Shown here: piece by piece, positions 1 to 7,950 of the stretch | Position numbering within the stretch: the first letter of the stretch is position 1 | How the letters are laid out: every line of letters begins with the position of its first letter | Assembly: GCA_017412605.1 (NCBI GenBank) | Contig: JAFPWY010000010.1 | Span: forward strand, 248,001 to 312,000 | Direction: 5' to 3' | Origin: Fibrobacter sp. | Lineage (GTDB): Bacteria > Fibrobacterota > Fibrobacteria > Fibrobacterales > Fibrobacteraceae | Length of the DNA stretch: 64,000 nucleotides | Notes under the pieces: generated by a model | Database searches by the model: none | Told to the model about the DNA's origin: nothing | What the model saw: only the letters and a program-made list of their open reading frames with translations | Program-made: the position numbers and the translations under genes

Positions 1-699
1 AATGTTATCGTTCCAGGAAGAATAATAATGCAGAATAATTCCATCTAATAATGTGTTTATATTTCGACCGAACTGAGCATTCCAAGAGTTCGGCAAAAGT
101 TTGAGTATTTCGTTCGATTTGAAAATGGCTTGTTGGAGGGCTGGTTGGTCTATGAATATTCCTTTTTTACAGGAGTCTTGCCAAAGCTTATGCCATTCAT
201 CAATAAAATGGTGAACATTGGGTGTGTCTTTGAAGAAAAGAACTCCGCTATTGATATGGTAATTTGAATTTGTTGAATAGCCTAATTTTTTTAAATTCTC
301 AATTATAAACCATTTTAGAGGGTGCTGTGCTAAAGAGTAGTTTCCGTCAGGAACACCCATGACTTCTTCGGAAAGCAACGATTCGTCTAATGGTGCGGCA
401 AAAACAGTGTCAACGTCAACGTATAAAAAATCGCCTTTAACTAACTTTCTTGTGGATGTTTTGAGCCATCTAGATTTTTGCATTGGAGACAAAGATGAAT
501 CTAGGTCAATGACGATTTTTTCGGATATGTATTCGTTGATAAGACTGCGAGACCCCTTTAATTCGTTATCAGTTGCTCGTTCGGTCAATAATGAAATAGT
601 GCAACTAGGCATTTGGTATTTTGCCGACATCATTGAAATTAATGCCTGCTCGTAATAGAAATCAGAATCGGAACTGACGAGAACATACAAGATTTTCAT
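1..699 (-). CDS. Glycosyltransferase (GT-A fold, nucleotide-sugar transferase type), 3' end beyond window
   Basis: Reading the minus strand from the ATG at 697-699 gives 233 codons without a stop before the window edge, so the gene is incomplete at its C-terminus. The product starts MKILYVLVSSDSDFYYEQAL and carries a DxD-type metal/nucleotide-sugar motif in GDFLYVDVDTVFAAP near residue 95, followed by a 'NSGVLFFKD' segment typical of GT8-like or related nucleotide-diphospho-sugar transferases. It is the last visible gene of an AT-rich minus-strand glycan operon, 16 bases after the methyltransferase. A cytoplasmic enzyme adding a sugar to a surface polysaccharide is the likely role; donor and acceptor cannot be read. 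Family assignment is from motifs only. Confidence 0.8.
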   Translation of the reverse strand, partial: MKILYVLVSSDSDFYYEQALISMMSAKYQMPSCTISLLTERATDNELKGSRSLINEYISEKIVIDLDSSLSPMQKSRWLKTSTRKLVKGDFLYVDVDTVFAAPLDESLLSEEVMGVPDGNYSLAQHPLKWFIIENLKKLGYSTNSNYHINSGVLFFKDTPNVHHFIDEWHKLWQDSCKKGIFIDQPALQQAIFKSNEILKLLPNSWNAQFGRNINTLLDGIILHYYSSWNDNI

Positions 700-715
700 A
701 AGAACTCCAGATAAT

Positions 716-1492
716 CTATTTTCTGCCTACGAATAATATTTCTTTGGGGTTGAGACCGTATTTAGGATACTGGCATTGTAATTTGATTTCCTGTACGTTG
801 AATCCGCAAGATTCAAGCCTGGATTTATAATCCATGCCGAACAATCGAACATGGTCTTTTTGTCCAAATTTTTTTTCTAATATATCCTTGTCTGTAATGG
901 ATGGGTCTGAAATGGTCGTTTCTAGAACTGGCGAGATCGGTACTTGTAAAATGGCTATACCATCTTTTGCAAGTACTCGATAAAGTTCACATATTGCTTT
1001 TTTTTCATCAAAAACGTGCTCAAGGACATGATTGCATATGATTAAATCAAAAGAGTTATCTGCAAAAGGCAAATTTTGAACATCCATATGCTCAACAAAA
1101 TCTCTGGAATAATCTGCGTGTTGTCCCTCTGCATAAAAGTCGCCACAAATATAATTTTTGAAATCATGTGCAATAAATTGATTCGCTATAATCATTTCTG
1201 GGGCAATGTGAAGAACTTTAGTTTTGGGTTTGCTAAAAATGTTTAGTTCTTGTTTCAAATAGGTATAAACAAGTCTTTCGCGATCTGTTGATGCGCATTT
1301 AGGACAGCCCGCATTTCTTTGCCCTGCTCCAATAATTTGATATCTCTTAATGGTTGGGTTGTCTAAGCCAATCGGAAAAAGATCTTTGGAATGAAAACCG
1401 CAGAAAGGACACTTGTATTTTAACCCCCAATGAGAAAGGAGGTTTACATATGCCTGCCTATTTTGTAAAATGCTTTTTTTCATAGCAAACAT
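716..1492 (-). CDS. SAM-dependent methyltransferase with N-terminal zinc-ribbon
   Basis: 258 residues. The N-terminal part has two CxxC pairs (CPFC near residue 29 and CPKC near 60), a zinc-ribbon-like arrangement. The middle is a class I methyltransferase fold: VLHIAPE as the nucleotide-binding strand, then LPFADNSFDLIICNHVLEHV, the hallmark of Methyltransf_11 enzymes. It lies 5 bases after the GT2 gene and 16 before the terminal glycosyltransferase, so it is probably co-transcribed. The role is probably methylation of a sugar or a glycan terminus; the acceptor is unknown. An in-frame ATG three codons later (MKKSIL) is an equally plausible start. Confidence 0.82.
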   Translation of the reverse strand: MFAMKKSILQNRQAYVNLLSHWGLKYKCPFCGFHSKDLFPIGLDNPTIKRYQIIGAGQRNAGCPKCASTDRERLVYTYLKQELNIFSKPKTKVLHIAPEMIIANQFIAHDFKNYICGDFYAEGQHADYSRDFVEHMDVQNLPFADNSFDLIICNHVLEHVFDEKKAICELYRVLAKDGIAILQVPISPVLETTISDPSITDKDILEKKFGQKDHVRLFGMDYKSRLESCGFNVQEIKLQCQYPKYGLNPKEILFVGRK

Positions 1493-1497
1493 CTTTC

Positions 1498-2406
1498 TTA
1501 TTCAATATTTAAAAAAGCCCCTTTTTTCATTGATTCATTTTTATATAGACTGAAACGACGAAGATTAATGATAAATTTTATATAGTACCGGATGCTATAA
1601 ATGAAGCGTTGATGGCTTGTAAAAATTTTCAATAAAGTTTCGTAAGAATAATTCCATAGAATTTCTTTTTTTGAAAATTTAAAGCTTGAAAAATTTGAAA
1701 TCATCGTGCAGAAATCTAGCAGAGCTCGTTTTTGTTCTGAAGTTGGACGATTTTCTCTATCGTGGATTCCTATGGCATTTGAGGCTATGCCAACCTTGAA
1801 GCCTTTTTTCCATGCTCTATCCGCGTAATTATTATCTTCGCCATAGTGGAAAAATGCTGGAGAAAAACCGCCAACATTTATGAGACAATCTCGGCTTATT
1901 AGCCAATGTGCAGCCATGATTCTTGGAATGGACATGACTTCGTTCTTTCTCCCAAAGAATAGGTCCTCATATGCCTTCGTTTCTTTATTCCACTGACTTA
2001 TAATAGCACCGAAATTATAATCAAAGTGCTGCTCGTTCGCTTCTAATTGAATTGGAGATAATATCCCATAATCAGAGTGTCTTTTTTGTGTGAGAATTAT
2101 TTTTTCGAAAGTGTCTTTTTTTACCCAAGCATCTTGATTCAGCAGATAAACATAGTCGTAATTATTATCTATGGCATGTTGTAAACCGATGTTATTGGCT
2201 GCGCCAAATCCTAAATTTTTATTACTGCAAATCAAATGTATGGTTGGAAACTTTTGCTTGATATAATTAGGAGTTTCATCAGTAGATGCGTTATCAACAA
2301 CAACAATATCGGATTGCATGGTTGAGGAAAGTACACTTTGAATGCATTTGTCAATCCATTTCATTCCGTTGAAGGTGACTATGATTGTGAGAATTTTATC
2401 ATTCAT
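1498..2406 (-). CDS. Family 2 glycosyltransferase (rhamnosyltransferase-like)
   Basis: 302 residues. The N-terminus has the GT2 signature: a VTFNGMKWIDKCIQSVL strand/helix, VVVDNASTD (UDP-binding Asp), NLGFGAANNIG, and YLLNQDAW in the place of the DxD motif. This pattern is usual for rhamnosyltransferase-type GT2 enzymes of O-antigen and capsule clusters. The start codon overlaps the stop of the upstream AbiC-like gene by one base, indicating translational coupling. No membrane anchor is evident. Acceptor and donor cannot be deduced. Confidence 0.88.
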   Translation of the reverse strand: MNDKILTIIVTFNGMKWIDKCIQSVLSSTMQSDIVVVDNASTDETPNYIKQKFPTIHLICSNKNLGFGAANNIGLQHAIDNNYDYVYLLNQDAWVKKDTFEKIILTQKRHSDYGILSPIQLEANEQHFDYNFGAIISQWNKETKAYEDLFFGRKNEVMSIPRIMAAHWLISRDCLINVGGFSPAFFHYGEDNNYADRAWKKGFKVGIASNAIGIHDRENRPTSEQKRALLDFCTMISNFSSFKFSKKEILWNYSYETLLKIFTSHQRFIYSIRYYIKFIINLRRFSLYKNESMKKGAFLNIE

Positions 2407-3533
2407 TAAAATTTTGACCCCTCAATTTTTTCTTTTATTATTTCAAATAATGAATCGTTGTTGTCTAGTTTTTTGTAATGTCGGTTTCTTTCCTGCAATT
2501 CGTGAAGAATATCTTCTGGAGAAAAAGCAATACAATCTTTGGGGTTAATGTTGTGTATCATTCGATAATCGGTAAAGAAATGATTCTTTTTAGTTTGCGA
2601 TTTTATTGCATCTTCATTTTCGGATTCTTCCCACTTGCCTCCGCCTAAATCGGAAATCCAATTGTAGAATAAAAGAACTTGTTCCGCGCTTGTTAACTGT
2701 GCTCGAACAATTCTTAAATATTGCCTTTTGTCAGAATAGCTAAATAAATCGTTGTCTGCGTAAACAATGGCTTTTACTAATAGGAATAAATGCCTGTAGT
2801 AGGAATTTAATTGATCGACTCGACCTTGGAATAGTGTATTTATTAATGGTATTAATTTGGAATTTGTTATGGCTATTGTTTTTTTATCACATTTGATTCC
2901 GTTTAGCTCGTTGTTTATTGTGTCGTTTATTTCTCCGTCTCTATGAGCGACATCTTGACCATAGAAGAAAATGTAATATGATTTTTTTAATAGTTTTGGT
3001 TTGGATATGAACTTATGATGTTTCTCTACAATTTCATATATATAATTGAATTCTTCTAACAAGGCTCTTATGAAATCTTGACCGTATATAGAATAATGAC
3101 TGCTTTTTTTATTGTTGTATGCGATTTCTGTTTCCGCACGTAGGTTTTTAACATTTTCGTTGTGTATTTTTAACATTTCGTAAAACTGTCGCTCGGCTTG
3201 TTGCTTTTTATTATCTTGAATTAAATGTTGATTTGTTTGATATTGAATTAAAAAAGCAAGAAATGTAAGTATTGCGGCAGAAACGGCGATGAAGGGGCTC
3301 ATACTTTCAACATTTTTTTCTGTATCGAAAAGGTGAGGGGCGAAAAAAGAAAAAAGTATGAATCCTGCGGCAAGAAGAATTAGAAGAAAAATGATTTTTC
3401 TTTGGTTTGATTCCCAAAATTTATTAATAGAAAATTTTTTAAAATGGGGCTTTAAAATCAAAACAGGAATAATCCATATAAGGAAAAAAGGAATGTAAAG
3501 TGCGAAAAGCAGTAAATCTTGAAAAGACATCAT
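2406..3533 (-). CDS. Membrane protein resembling putative phage abortive infection (AbiC-like) proteins
   Basis: 375 residues with three predicted N-terminal membrane segments (about 8-28, 48-68 and 80-97) and a long soluble domain. After the last segment comes a QAERQFYEMLKIHNENV stretch, then a YYRHLFLLVK segment and RAQLTSAEQVLLFYNWIS. I recall this order from the putative phage abortive infection family (putAbiC); that match is from memory. The gene overlaps the FkbM gene by 4 bases (ATGA) and touches the GT2 start, so it is embedded in the glycan operon. The family name does not prove a defence function here; a role tied to the surface glycan is possible. Confidence 0.6.
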   Translation of the reverse strand: MMSFQDLLLFALYIPFFLIWIIPVLILKPHFKKFSINKFWESNQRKIIFLLILLAAGFILFSFFAPHLFDTEKNVESMSPFIAVSAAILTFLAFLIQYQTNQHLIQDNKKQQAERQFYEMLKIHNENVKNLRAETEIAYNNKKSSHYSIYGQDFIRALLEEFNYIYEIVEKHHKFISKPKLLKKSYYIFFYGQDVAHRDGEINDTINNELNGIKCDKKTIAITNSKLIPLINTLFQGRVDQLNSYYRHLFLLVKAIVYADNDLFSYSDKRQYLRIVRAQLTSAEQVLLFYNWISDLGGGKWEESENEDAIKSQTKKNHFFTDYRMIHNINPKDCIAFSPEDILHELQERNRHYKKLDNNDSLFEIIKEKIEGSKF

Positions 3534-4513
3534 TCCCTCACTCTTGTTGCTCTTATGAGCCCTTTCCTAAAATACGGTGGTTGCTGATTCTTATCCAAGG
3601 GAAATAACATATAACCATTCGAAAATTCAAATGTGTAGCCCAAATCTTTTAGTAGAGACGATATTGTTTCTGCGTGGCGAGCTCTATGATATGTGCAACA
3701 CGCAAGTTTGATTTTATTTTGAGATGTGAGAAACTCTTTGCTTTCTTGGATGACGGATTCTTCGGCTCCCTCAATATCCATTTTTATAAAGAACGACTCA
3801 TTGCTATATTTGTTAAAAAGGCTATTAAGTGTTATTGAGTTCTCGGAAATCTCGCCACTTAGAATTTTTGGAATGATTGTGACTTTATTTTTATACGGGG
3901 CAAATGTTGTCTGTAATGGTTTAAGCCAAATAGTATCAGCTTCCAGTAAGTATATATGTTTGGCTTTTTCAATAGAATCAAGTGCAAAAAGGGCTTCAGC
4001 ACAGCCTGCGTCTACAACAATGTCGTTTTGTTCCACTTGGAAGGAATCTGTTACATATTGGTGTGGTGCTTTTTCTGTATATCCTCCGCCAAGTAAGTTT
4101 TCTCGTTCGATATAATTGCAGTATACTTTACTGGCTAAAGCCGGAGACCAGTTGTCTGGAAAATACAAATGTTTATTTCTGTGGATAACAAAGGGAAGTT
4201 TTTGCTTATCATCATATCCTGAAATGGGTTTATCTATTCGTTTTATTTGGGGGTATGGAAATGGCTCCATAGCTTGTATGCTTTTCAAATAGCAAATCTC
4301 ACTGCGATATTGATTGGCTATATCTTTGTGCGTGTCAAAGTATATTTCAATGATTTCTTTTCTTACGGAAAGGATGTCTTCTTGTAGATTAGAAATAAGC
4401 TTGTTTTGGGCTTGAATTATTTTAATGCAGCTTTGTTCGTTGTTGTATTTGAACATTGTGCGTAGATTTTTGAGAAAATTACATAATGCAATAGGAATAT
4501 CTGAAAAAATCAT
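3530..4513 (-). CDS. FkbM-family methyltransferase
   Basis: 327 residues. The C-terminal half holds the FkbM methyltransferase pattern: DIVVDAGCAEALFAL (SAM-binding loop), YLLEAD, and FFIKMDIEGAEESVIQ, the most diagnostic motif of this family. The first roughly 100 residues are helical and of unknown function. FkbM enzymes in glycan clusters O-methylate sugars. It overlaps the ABC ATPase gene upstream by 4 bases and the AbiC-like gene downstream by 4 bases, which supports the chosen start and a tightly coupled operon. Base composition is AT-rich like its downstream neighbours. Confidence 0.85.
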   Translation of the reverse strand: MIFSDIPIALCNFLKNLRTMFKYNNEQSCIKIIQAQNKLISNLQEDILSVRKEIIEIYFDTHKDIANQYRSEICYLKSIQAMEPFPYPQIKRIDKPISGYDDKQKLPFVIHRNKHLYFPDNWSPALASKVYCNYIERENLLGGGYTEKAPHQYVTDSFQVEQNDIVVDAGCAEALFALDSIEKAKHIYLLEADTIWLKPLQTTFAPYKNKVTIIPKILSGEISENSITLNSLFNKYSNESFFIKMDIEGAEESVIQESKEFLTSQNKIKLACCTYHRARHAETISSLLKDLGYTFEFSNGYMLFPLDKNQQPPYFRKGLIRATRVRE

Positions 4514-5799
4514 TGCTCAATGACCTCGGTTTTGGAGTTAAACATGATTTTCCCCCATACACTATTCCATTGAGATACAGAAATGCTATCACATAGTGTG
4601 GGTTTGGTGATTTTAAATGATAGTATCTTGGATATGATATCAAAATCTGTTTGACAGGTTTGGTAGTTGCCTGTTCCGATAGAAAAGGAAACTTCATAAT
4701 TTCCCATTGCTAATCGGCTGTTTTGTAAAATTAATCTTATTTTTCTATTTTCCTTTTTTTGAATGGAAAAAGTTTCGGTATTTGAAATACTTCCTATTGG
4801 AGTGCCGTCTATAGAAAATATTGTCAGGTTAATTCGGCAGTTTTCTATGGTTTTATTTGCGTAAACACTAAAAATAAAAACAATCTCTTCATCAGTTGCA
4901 AATTCGTTGCAATTTTTTTCGAATTTAACGGATAAGAATTGAACTTCTTTTGCCGGATTAATATGATTTATATCGCAAATTTGTTTTTCACAAACATTGT
5001 TTTCTGATTTGCTATTGACATAATAATCTACAGCATCTTCCACACCGCCATCAAACGCTACTTGCCCCTGATTAAGCACAATTCCGCGCTTACACAGATT
5101 CTTCACCGCGCCCATATTATGGCTCACGAACAGCACGGTCCTACCTTCTCCGCGGCTCACGTCCTGCATCTTGCCGATGGCTTTTTTCTGGAATTCGGCG
5201 TCGCCTACGGCCAGCACTTCATCTACCACCAATATTTCGGGTTCGAGGTGCGCGGCGATGGCGAACCCGAGGCGAACGGTCATGCCGCTGCTGTAGCGTT
5301 TCACGGGGGTGTCCAGGTAGCGTTCGCAGCCGCTGAAGTCCACGATTTCGTCAAGCTTGCGGGTAATCTCGGCGCGGCTCATGCCCATGATGGCGCCGTT
5401 CATGTAGATGTTCTCGCGGCCGGTCATCTCCGGGTGGAATCCGGTGCCCACTTCGAGGAGGCTCGCGATGCGGCCCCGTGCGCGGATGGTGCCGGTGGTG
5501 GGGGCGGTAACGCGGCTCAGCAACTTGAGGAGGGTGCTCTTGCCGGCGCCGTTCCTGCCGATGATGCCAACGACGTCGCCCTGTTCCACCTTGAAGTTGA
5601 TGTCCTTCAGAGCCCACACGTATTCGCTGTCGCCCTTGTGCGCGCGGTCGTTCACCTCACCCACCTTGAGATAGGGGTCTTCGCGGCGCAGCACCTTGGT
5701 CTGCCAGAACCTGTTCAGGTCGTGGCTGAGCGTCCCAGTGCTCACTAGCCCCAGGCGGTACTGCTTGCTGATATTTTCAAACTCAATGGCAGACGACAT
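4510..5799 (-). CDS. Wzt-like polysaccharide ABC transporter ATP-binding protein
   Basis: 429 residues. Residues about 1-260 form an ABC ATPase: Walker A GRNGAGKSTLLK, a TGREN segment, the signature RYSSGMTVRLGFA, Walker B EILVVDEVLAVGD and the switch His in FVSHN. Residues about 275-429 form an added beta-rich domain like the Wzt C-terminal domain that binds the chain end of an O-antigen. It would drive export of the finished glycan across the inner membrane. No permease partner (Wzm) is visible next to it. The DNA encoding the ATPase is GC-rich, but the C-terminal domain (below about 5040) is AT-rich like the following operon, suggesting a recombination junction. Confidence 0.9.
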   Translation of the reverse strand: MSSAIEFENISKQYRLGLVSTGTLSHDLNRFWQTKVLRREDPYLKVGEVNDRAHKGDSEYVWALKDINFKVEQGDVVGIIGRNGAGKSTLLKLLSRVTAPTTGTIRARGRIASLLEVGTGFHPEMTGRENIYMNGAIMGMSRAEITRKLDEIVDFSGCERYLDTPVKRYSSGMTVRLGFAIAAHLEPEILVVDEVLAVGDAEFQKKAIGKMQDVSRGEGRTVLFVSHNMGAVKNLCKRGIVLNQGQVAFDGGVEDAVDYYVNSKSENNVCEKQICDINHINPAKEVQFLSVKFEKNCNEFATDEEIVFIFSVYANKTIENCRINLTIFSIDGTPIGSISNTETFSIQKKENRKIRLILQNSRLAMGNYEVSFSIGTGNYQTCQTDFDIISKILSFKITKPTLCDSISVSQWNSVWGKIMFNSKTEVIEQ

Positions 5800-6062
5800 A
5801 CTATCAAGTAATATAGATATTAGGGGAAAACCTGGAAAACAATTGAGAAAAAATCCGCCTACCTATTGACATCGCCACCCCGCGGAATTATATTTGATAG
5901 TGCACGGATGCGCATTACACATTTGCAAGAACCGATTAAGACCCGCAACCAGAAGCCCATTTGCAGGAAAATCGTGCAAGGCGAATGAAGCACAACCATG
6001 TTTACATGGTTTGTATTTCTGAGCCGTCGTCACGGACGCCCAAGGCGTCAAAGGAGCCGTAA

Positions 6063-6944
6063 ATGAGCGAAAAAGAGACGTTGCCGGTCGCCGACAAGAA
6101 CGAGATCATCGTGTACCAGCCGGAGGGCGGGGAATTCCACATCGAGGTCCGGGTAGAGAACGAGACCGTCTGGCTCACCCAGGCACAGATGGCGGAGCTG
6201 TTCAACAGCACAAGAAACAATGTAACCCTCCATATCAAGAATATTTTCCAAGAACACGAATTGGACGCCAATTCAGTATGTAAGGAATCCTTACTAACTG
6301 CAAATGACGGAAAAAAATACAAAACAAAGATTTACAACCTTGACGTTATCATTTCCGTGGGTTATCGCGTAAAATCCATCCAAGGAACACGTTTTCGTCA
6401 ATGGGCCAACCAAGTCCTCAAAGAGCACATGCTCAAGGGTTTTAGCGTAAACCAAAGGCTCGTTTCCCACGAAAACAGGCTGGAAGACCTTGATTCCCGC
6501 GTCATTTACCTAGAAAGGCAGGTAGATTTCTTCGTGAAGGCGAACCTGCCACCAAGCGAGGGCCTCTTGCCCGCCCATGCGCACTGGAGCGGCTACGAAT
6601 TCGCCGTGCAGCTGGTGCGTTCGGCAAAAAAGGAACTCTTCATCATCGATCCGTATGCCAACGACATGGTCCTTTCGCTCATGGCAAAACGCGCCCAGGG
6701 TGTGGACGCAACAATCTATTCCGCCAGAATCACTCGCACAATGAGGGAGGAAGAAGCGCGCTTGAACCGGCAATTTCCGACAGTCCGTCTGGAAAACATG
6801 CGCGAGGTCCATGACCGTTTCGTCATCGTCGACGACGTGATTTATCATGTGGGCGCATCGCTCAAAGATCTCGGAAACCAGATGACTGCATTTTCTGTAC
6901 TGAACTTCGTCACCAAGGAACAGGTACTTGCAATGGTGAAATAG
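6063..6944 (+). CDS. RhuM-family protein fused to a PLD-like C-terminal domain
   Basis: 293 residues. The N-terminal half (about 12-135) has the RhuM pattern: EVRVENETVWLTQAQMAELF, a helix-turn-helix-like segment, HIKNIFQEHEL, then YNLDVIISVGYRVKS and the RFRQWANQVL motif. The C-terminal half (about 175-290) has FIIDPYAND and a VHDRFVIVDD plus YHVGASLKDLG pair, resembling a phospholipase-D-type phosphodiesterase half. RhuM proteins are common on islands beside restriction and toxin genes; their biochemistry is unclear. The gene is unaccompanied and divergent from the Wzt gene. Base composition is mixed, with an AT-rich centre. Confidence 0.8.
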   Translation: MSEKETLPVADKNEIIVYQPEGGEFHIEVRVENETVWLTQAQMAELFNSTRNNVTLHIKNIFQEHELDANSVCKESLLTANDGKKYKTKIYNLDVIISVGYRVKSIQGTRFRQWANQVLKEHMLKGFSVNQRLVSHENRLEDLDSRVIYLERQVDFFVKANLPPSEGLLPAHAHWSGYEFAVQLVRSAKKELFIIDPYANDMVLSLMAKRAQGVDATIYSARITRTMREEEARLNRQFPTVRLENMREVHDRFVIVDDVIYHVGASLKDLGNQMTAFSVLNFVTKEQVLAMVK

Positions 6945-7306
6945 AAATTGGGAAATCCATCCAGAAAAGAGTCTCTTGTGTAAATTGGACACAAATAAGG
7001 ACACCAATGGGCAAAAGACGAAAATTAATTTTTACGTTTCATTTGAGTGCTAGTTTGTCTCAAAAGAAATAATTTGTTCATGTATAAAACTTTGTCCAGA
7101 TTCCGAAGACATTCTGTTTTCATTAAGGAAAAAAATGAACGACACACTTGATTTTACCGTACAAAACGACTCCGTTGCCGATGTTGATTTGCTGAAAGAC
7201 GGAACCCATCAAAAAATTGCAGACCGGTTATTCGATCTAATGTGAGTTTTTCAACATTGATCCGAATTCTATTCGGAGCACGGAAACTCCCGAAGAAAAC
7301 TCCGAA
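6945..7306. other. Gene-poor stretch between the RhuM gene and the Wzt fragment
   Basis: Apart from a 36-codon reading frame at 7135-7245, I see no gene. The sequence is AT-rich and holds no strong terminator. It joins a host-like GC-rich fragment at about 7310. It looks like decayed or junction DNA in a plastic zone. Confidence 0.5.
7135..7245 (+). pseudogene. Short truncated reading frame, possible gene remnant
   Basis: An ATG at 7135 preceded by TAAGGAAAAAA (a plausible ribosome binding site) opens a 36-residue frame beginning MNDTLDFTVQNDS and ending in RLFDLM. The composition is protein-like and the start is well placed, but the frame stops early and nothing downstream continues it. It may be the 5' remnant of a larger gene cut off when the neighbouring Wzt fragment arrived. 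I do not recognise the family. A short genuine peptide cannot be excluded. Confidence 0.3.
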
Positions 7307-7687
7307 TCATAGCGTTTGTGGGATTTCGTCGAGCTTGCGAGTGATTTCGCCACGGCTCATGCCCATGATGGCGCCGTTACGCCCGATGATTCCCACGACG
7401 TCGCCCTGTTCCACCTTGAAAACCCGATGAGCGAGAGCCGCGGCCAAACTTGTTTGGCCATGGCCGAGCGATAAGGGTTTCTGCAAGTTGATGTCCTTGA
7501 GGGCCCACACGTAGTCGCTGTTGCCTTTGTGCGCACGGTCGTTCGTTTCGCCCACCTTGAGGTAGGGGTCTTCGCGGCGCAGCACCTTGGTCTGCCAGAA
7601 CCTGTTCAGGTCGTGGCTGAGCGTCCCGGTGCTCACTAGCCCCAGGCGGTACTGCTTGCTGATATTTTCGAATTCAATGGCGGTCAT
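7307..7687 (-). pseudogene. Truncated, rearranged copy of the Wzt-like ABC ATPase 5' end
   Basis: The first part is nearly identical to the start of the intact gene at 5799, including the AIEFENISKQYRLGLVSTGT segment, and the AATATAGATATTA stretch just upstream is also shared. Two lesions follow. A 22-residue insert (66 bp) derives from a palindromic repeat placed in frame after ALKDIN. Then 51 codons are missing, including the GKST of Walker A and what follows, with the join at GGCGCCGTT (7370-7378); the intact gene has this 9-mer twice (5392-5400 and 5545-5553). Similarity ends at KLDEI, before the ABC signature and Walker B. The product cannot be a working ATPase. Confidence 0.9.
7420..7485. 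repeat. REP-like palindromic repeat inserted in the ATPase fragment
   Basis: The element is bounded by AAAACCC and GGGTTTCTG, with an inner palindrome around GGCCAAACTTGTTTGGCC. Read on the minus strand it aligns with the element at 30683-30747: CAGAAACCC, CGCTCGG, GCCA, CAAG, TGGC and GGGTTTT recur in the same order. Comparison with the intact gene shows a clean 66-bp gain. Confidence 0.85.
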
Positions 7688-7894
7688 CCTGTTGAGTAAT
7701 ATAGATATTAAGGAAAAAAGTTGGAAACAATAAAATATGTCCCCAACTCATTGACCATATCAATTTACATGTTTCGTTTTAGAGTGCACTGACGGGCATG
7801 TGATTTTTATTCTCCAATAAAAAAAGCTGTTTTTGTAAAATATTTGAAAATTGACGGAGTATTTGATAATATTTTGCAAATAATGGAGTAATTC

Positions 7895-7923
7895 TTGATT
7901 TCTTTCTGAAAATATGCTATATT
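7895..7923 (+). promoter_or_regulatory. Probable promoter of the RloA/RloB-like pair
   Basis: TTGATT at 7895-7900 and TATATT at 7918-7923 are separated by 17 bases, a good sigma-70-type spacing. The -10 box lies 27 bases before the ATG at 7951, with GCGAGG as a weak ribosome binding site between. The same -10 form (TAYATT) recurs at other starts in the window. Confidence 0.6.
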
Positions 7924-7950
7924 AAGTCTGTCTGATAAAGCGAGGCTTTT

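Noticed and set aside
359-655. Plus-strand 98-residue frame in the first 700 bases
   Set aside because: The minus strand here encodes a continuous glycosyltransferase with a DxD motif; the plus frame lacks domain features and a ribosome binding site.
5062-5748. Plus-strand 228-residue frame opposite the ABC ATPase
   Set aside because: It mirrors GC-rich coding sequence and is low in complexity (many Ala, His, Val); the minus strand has all ABC motifs.
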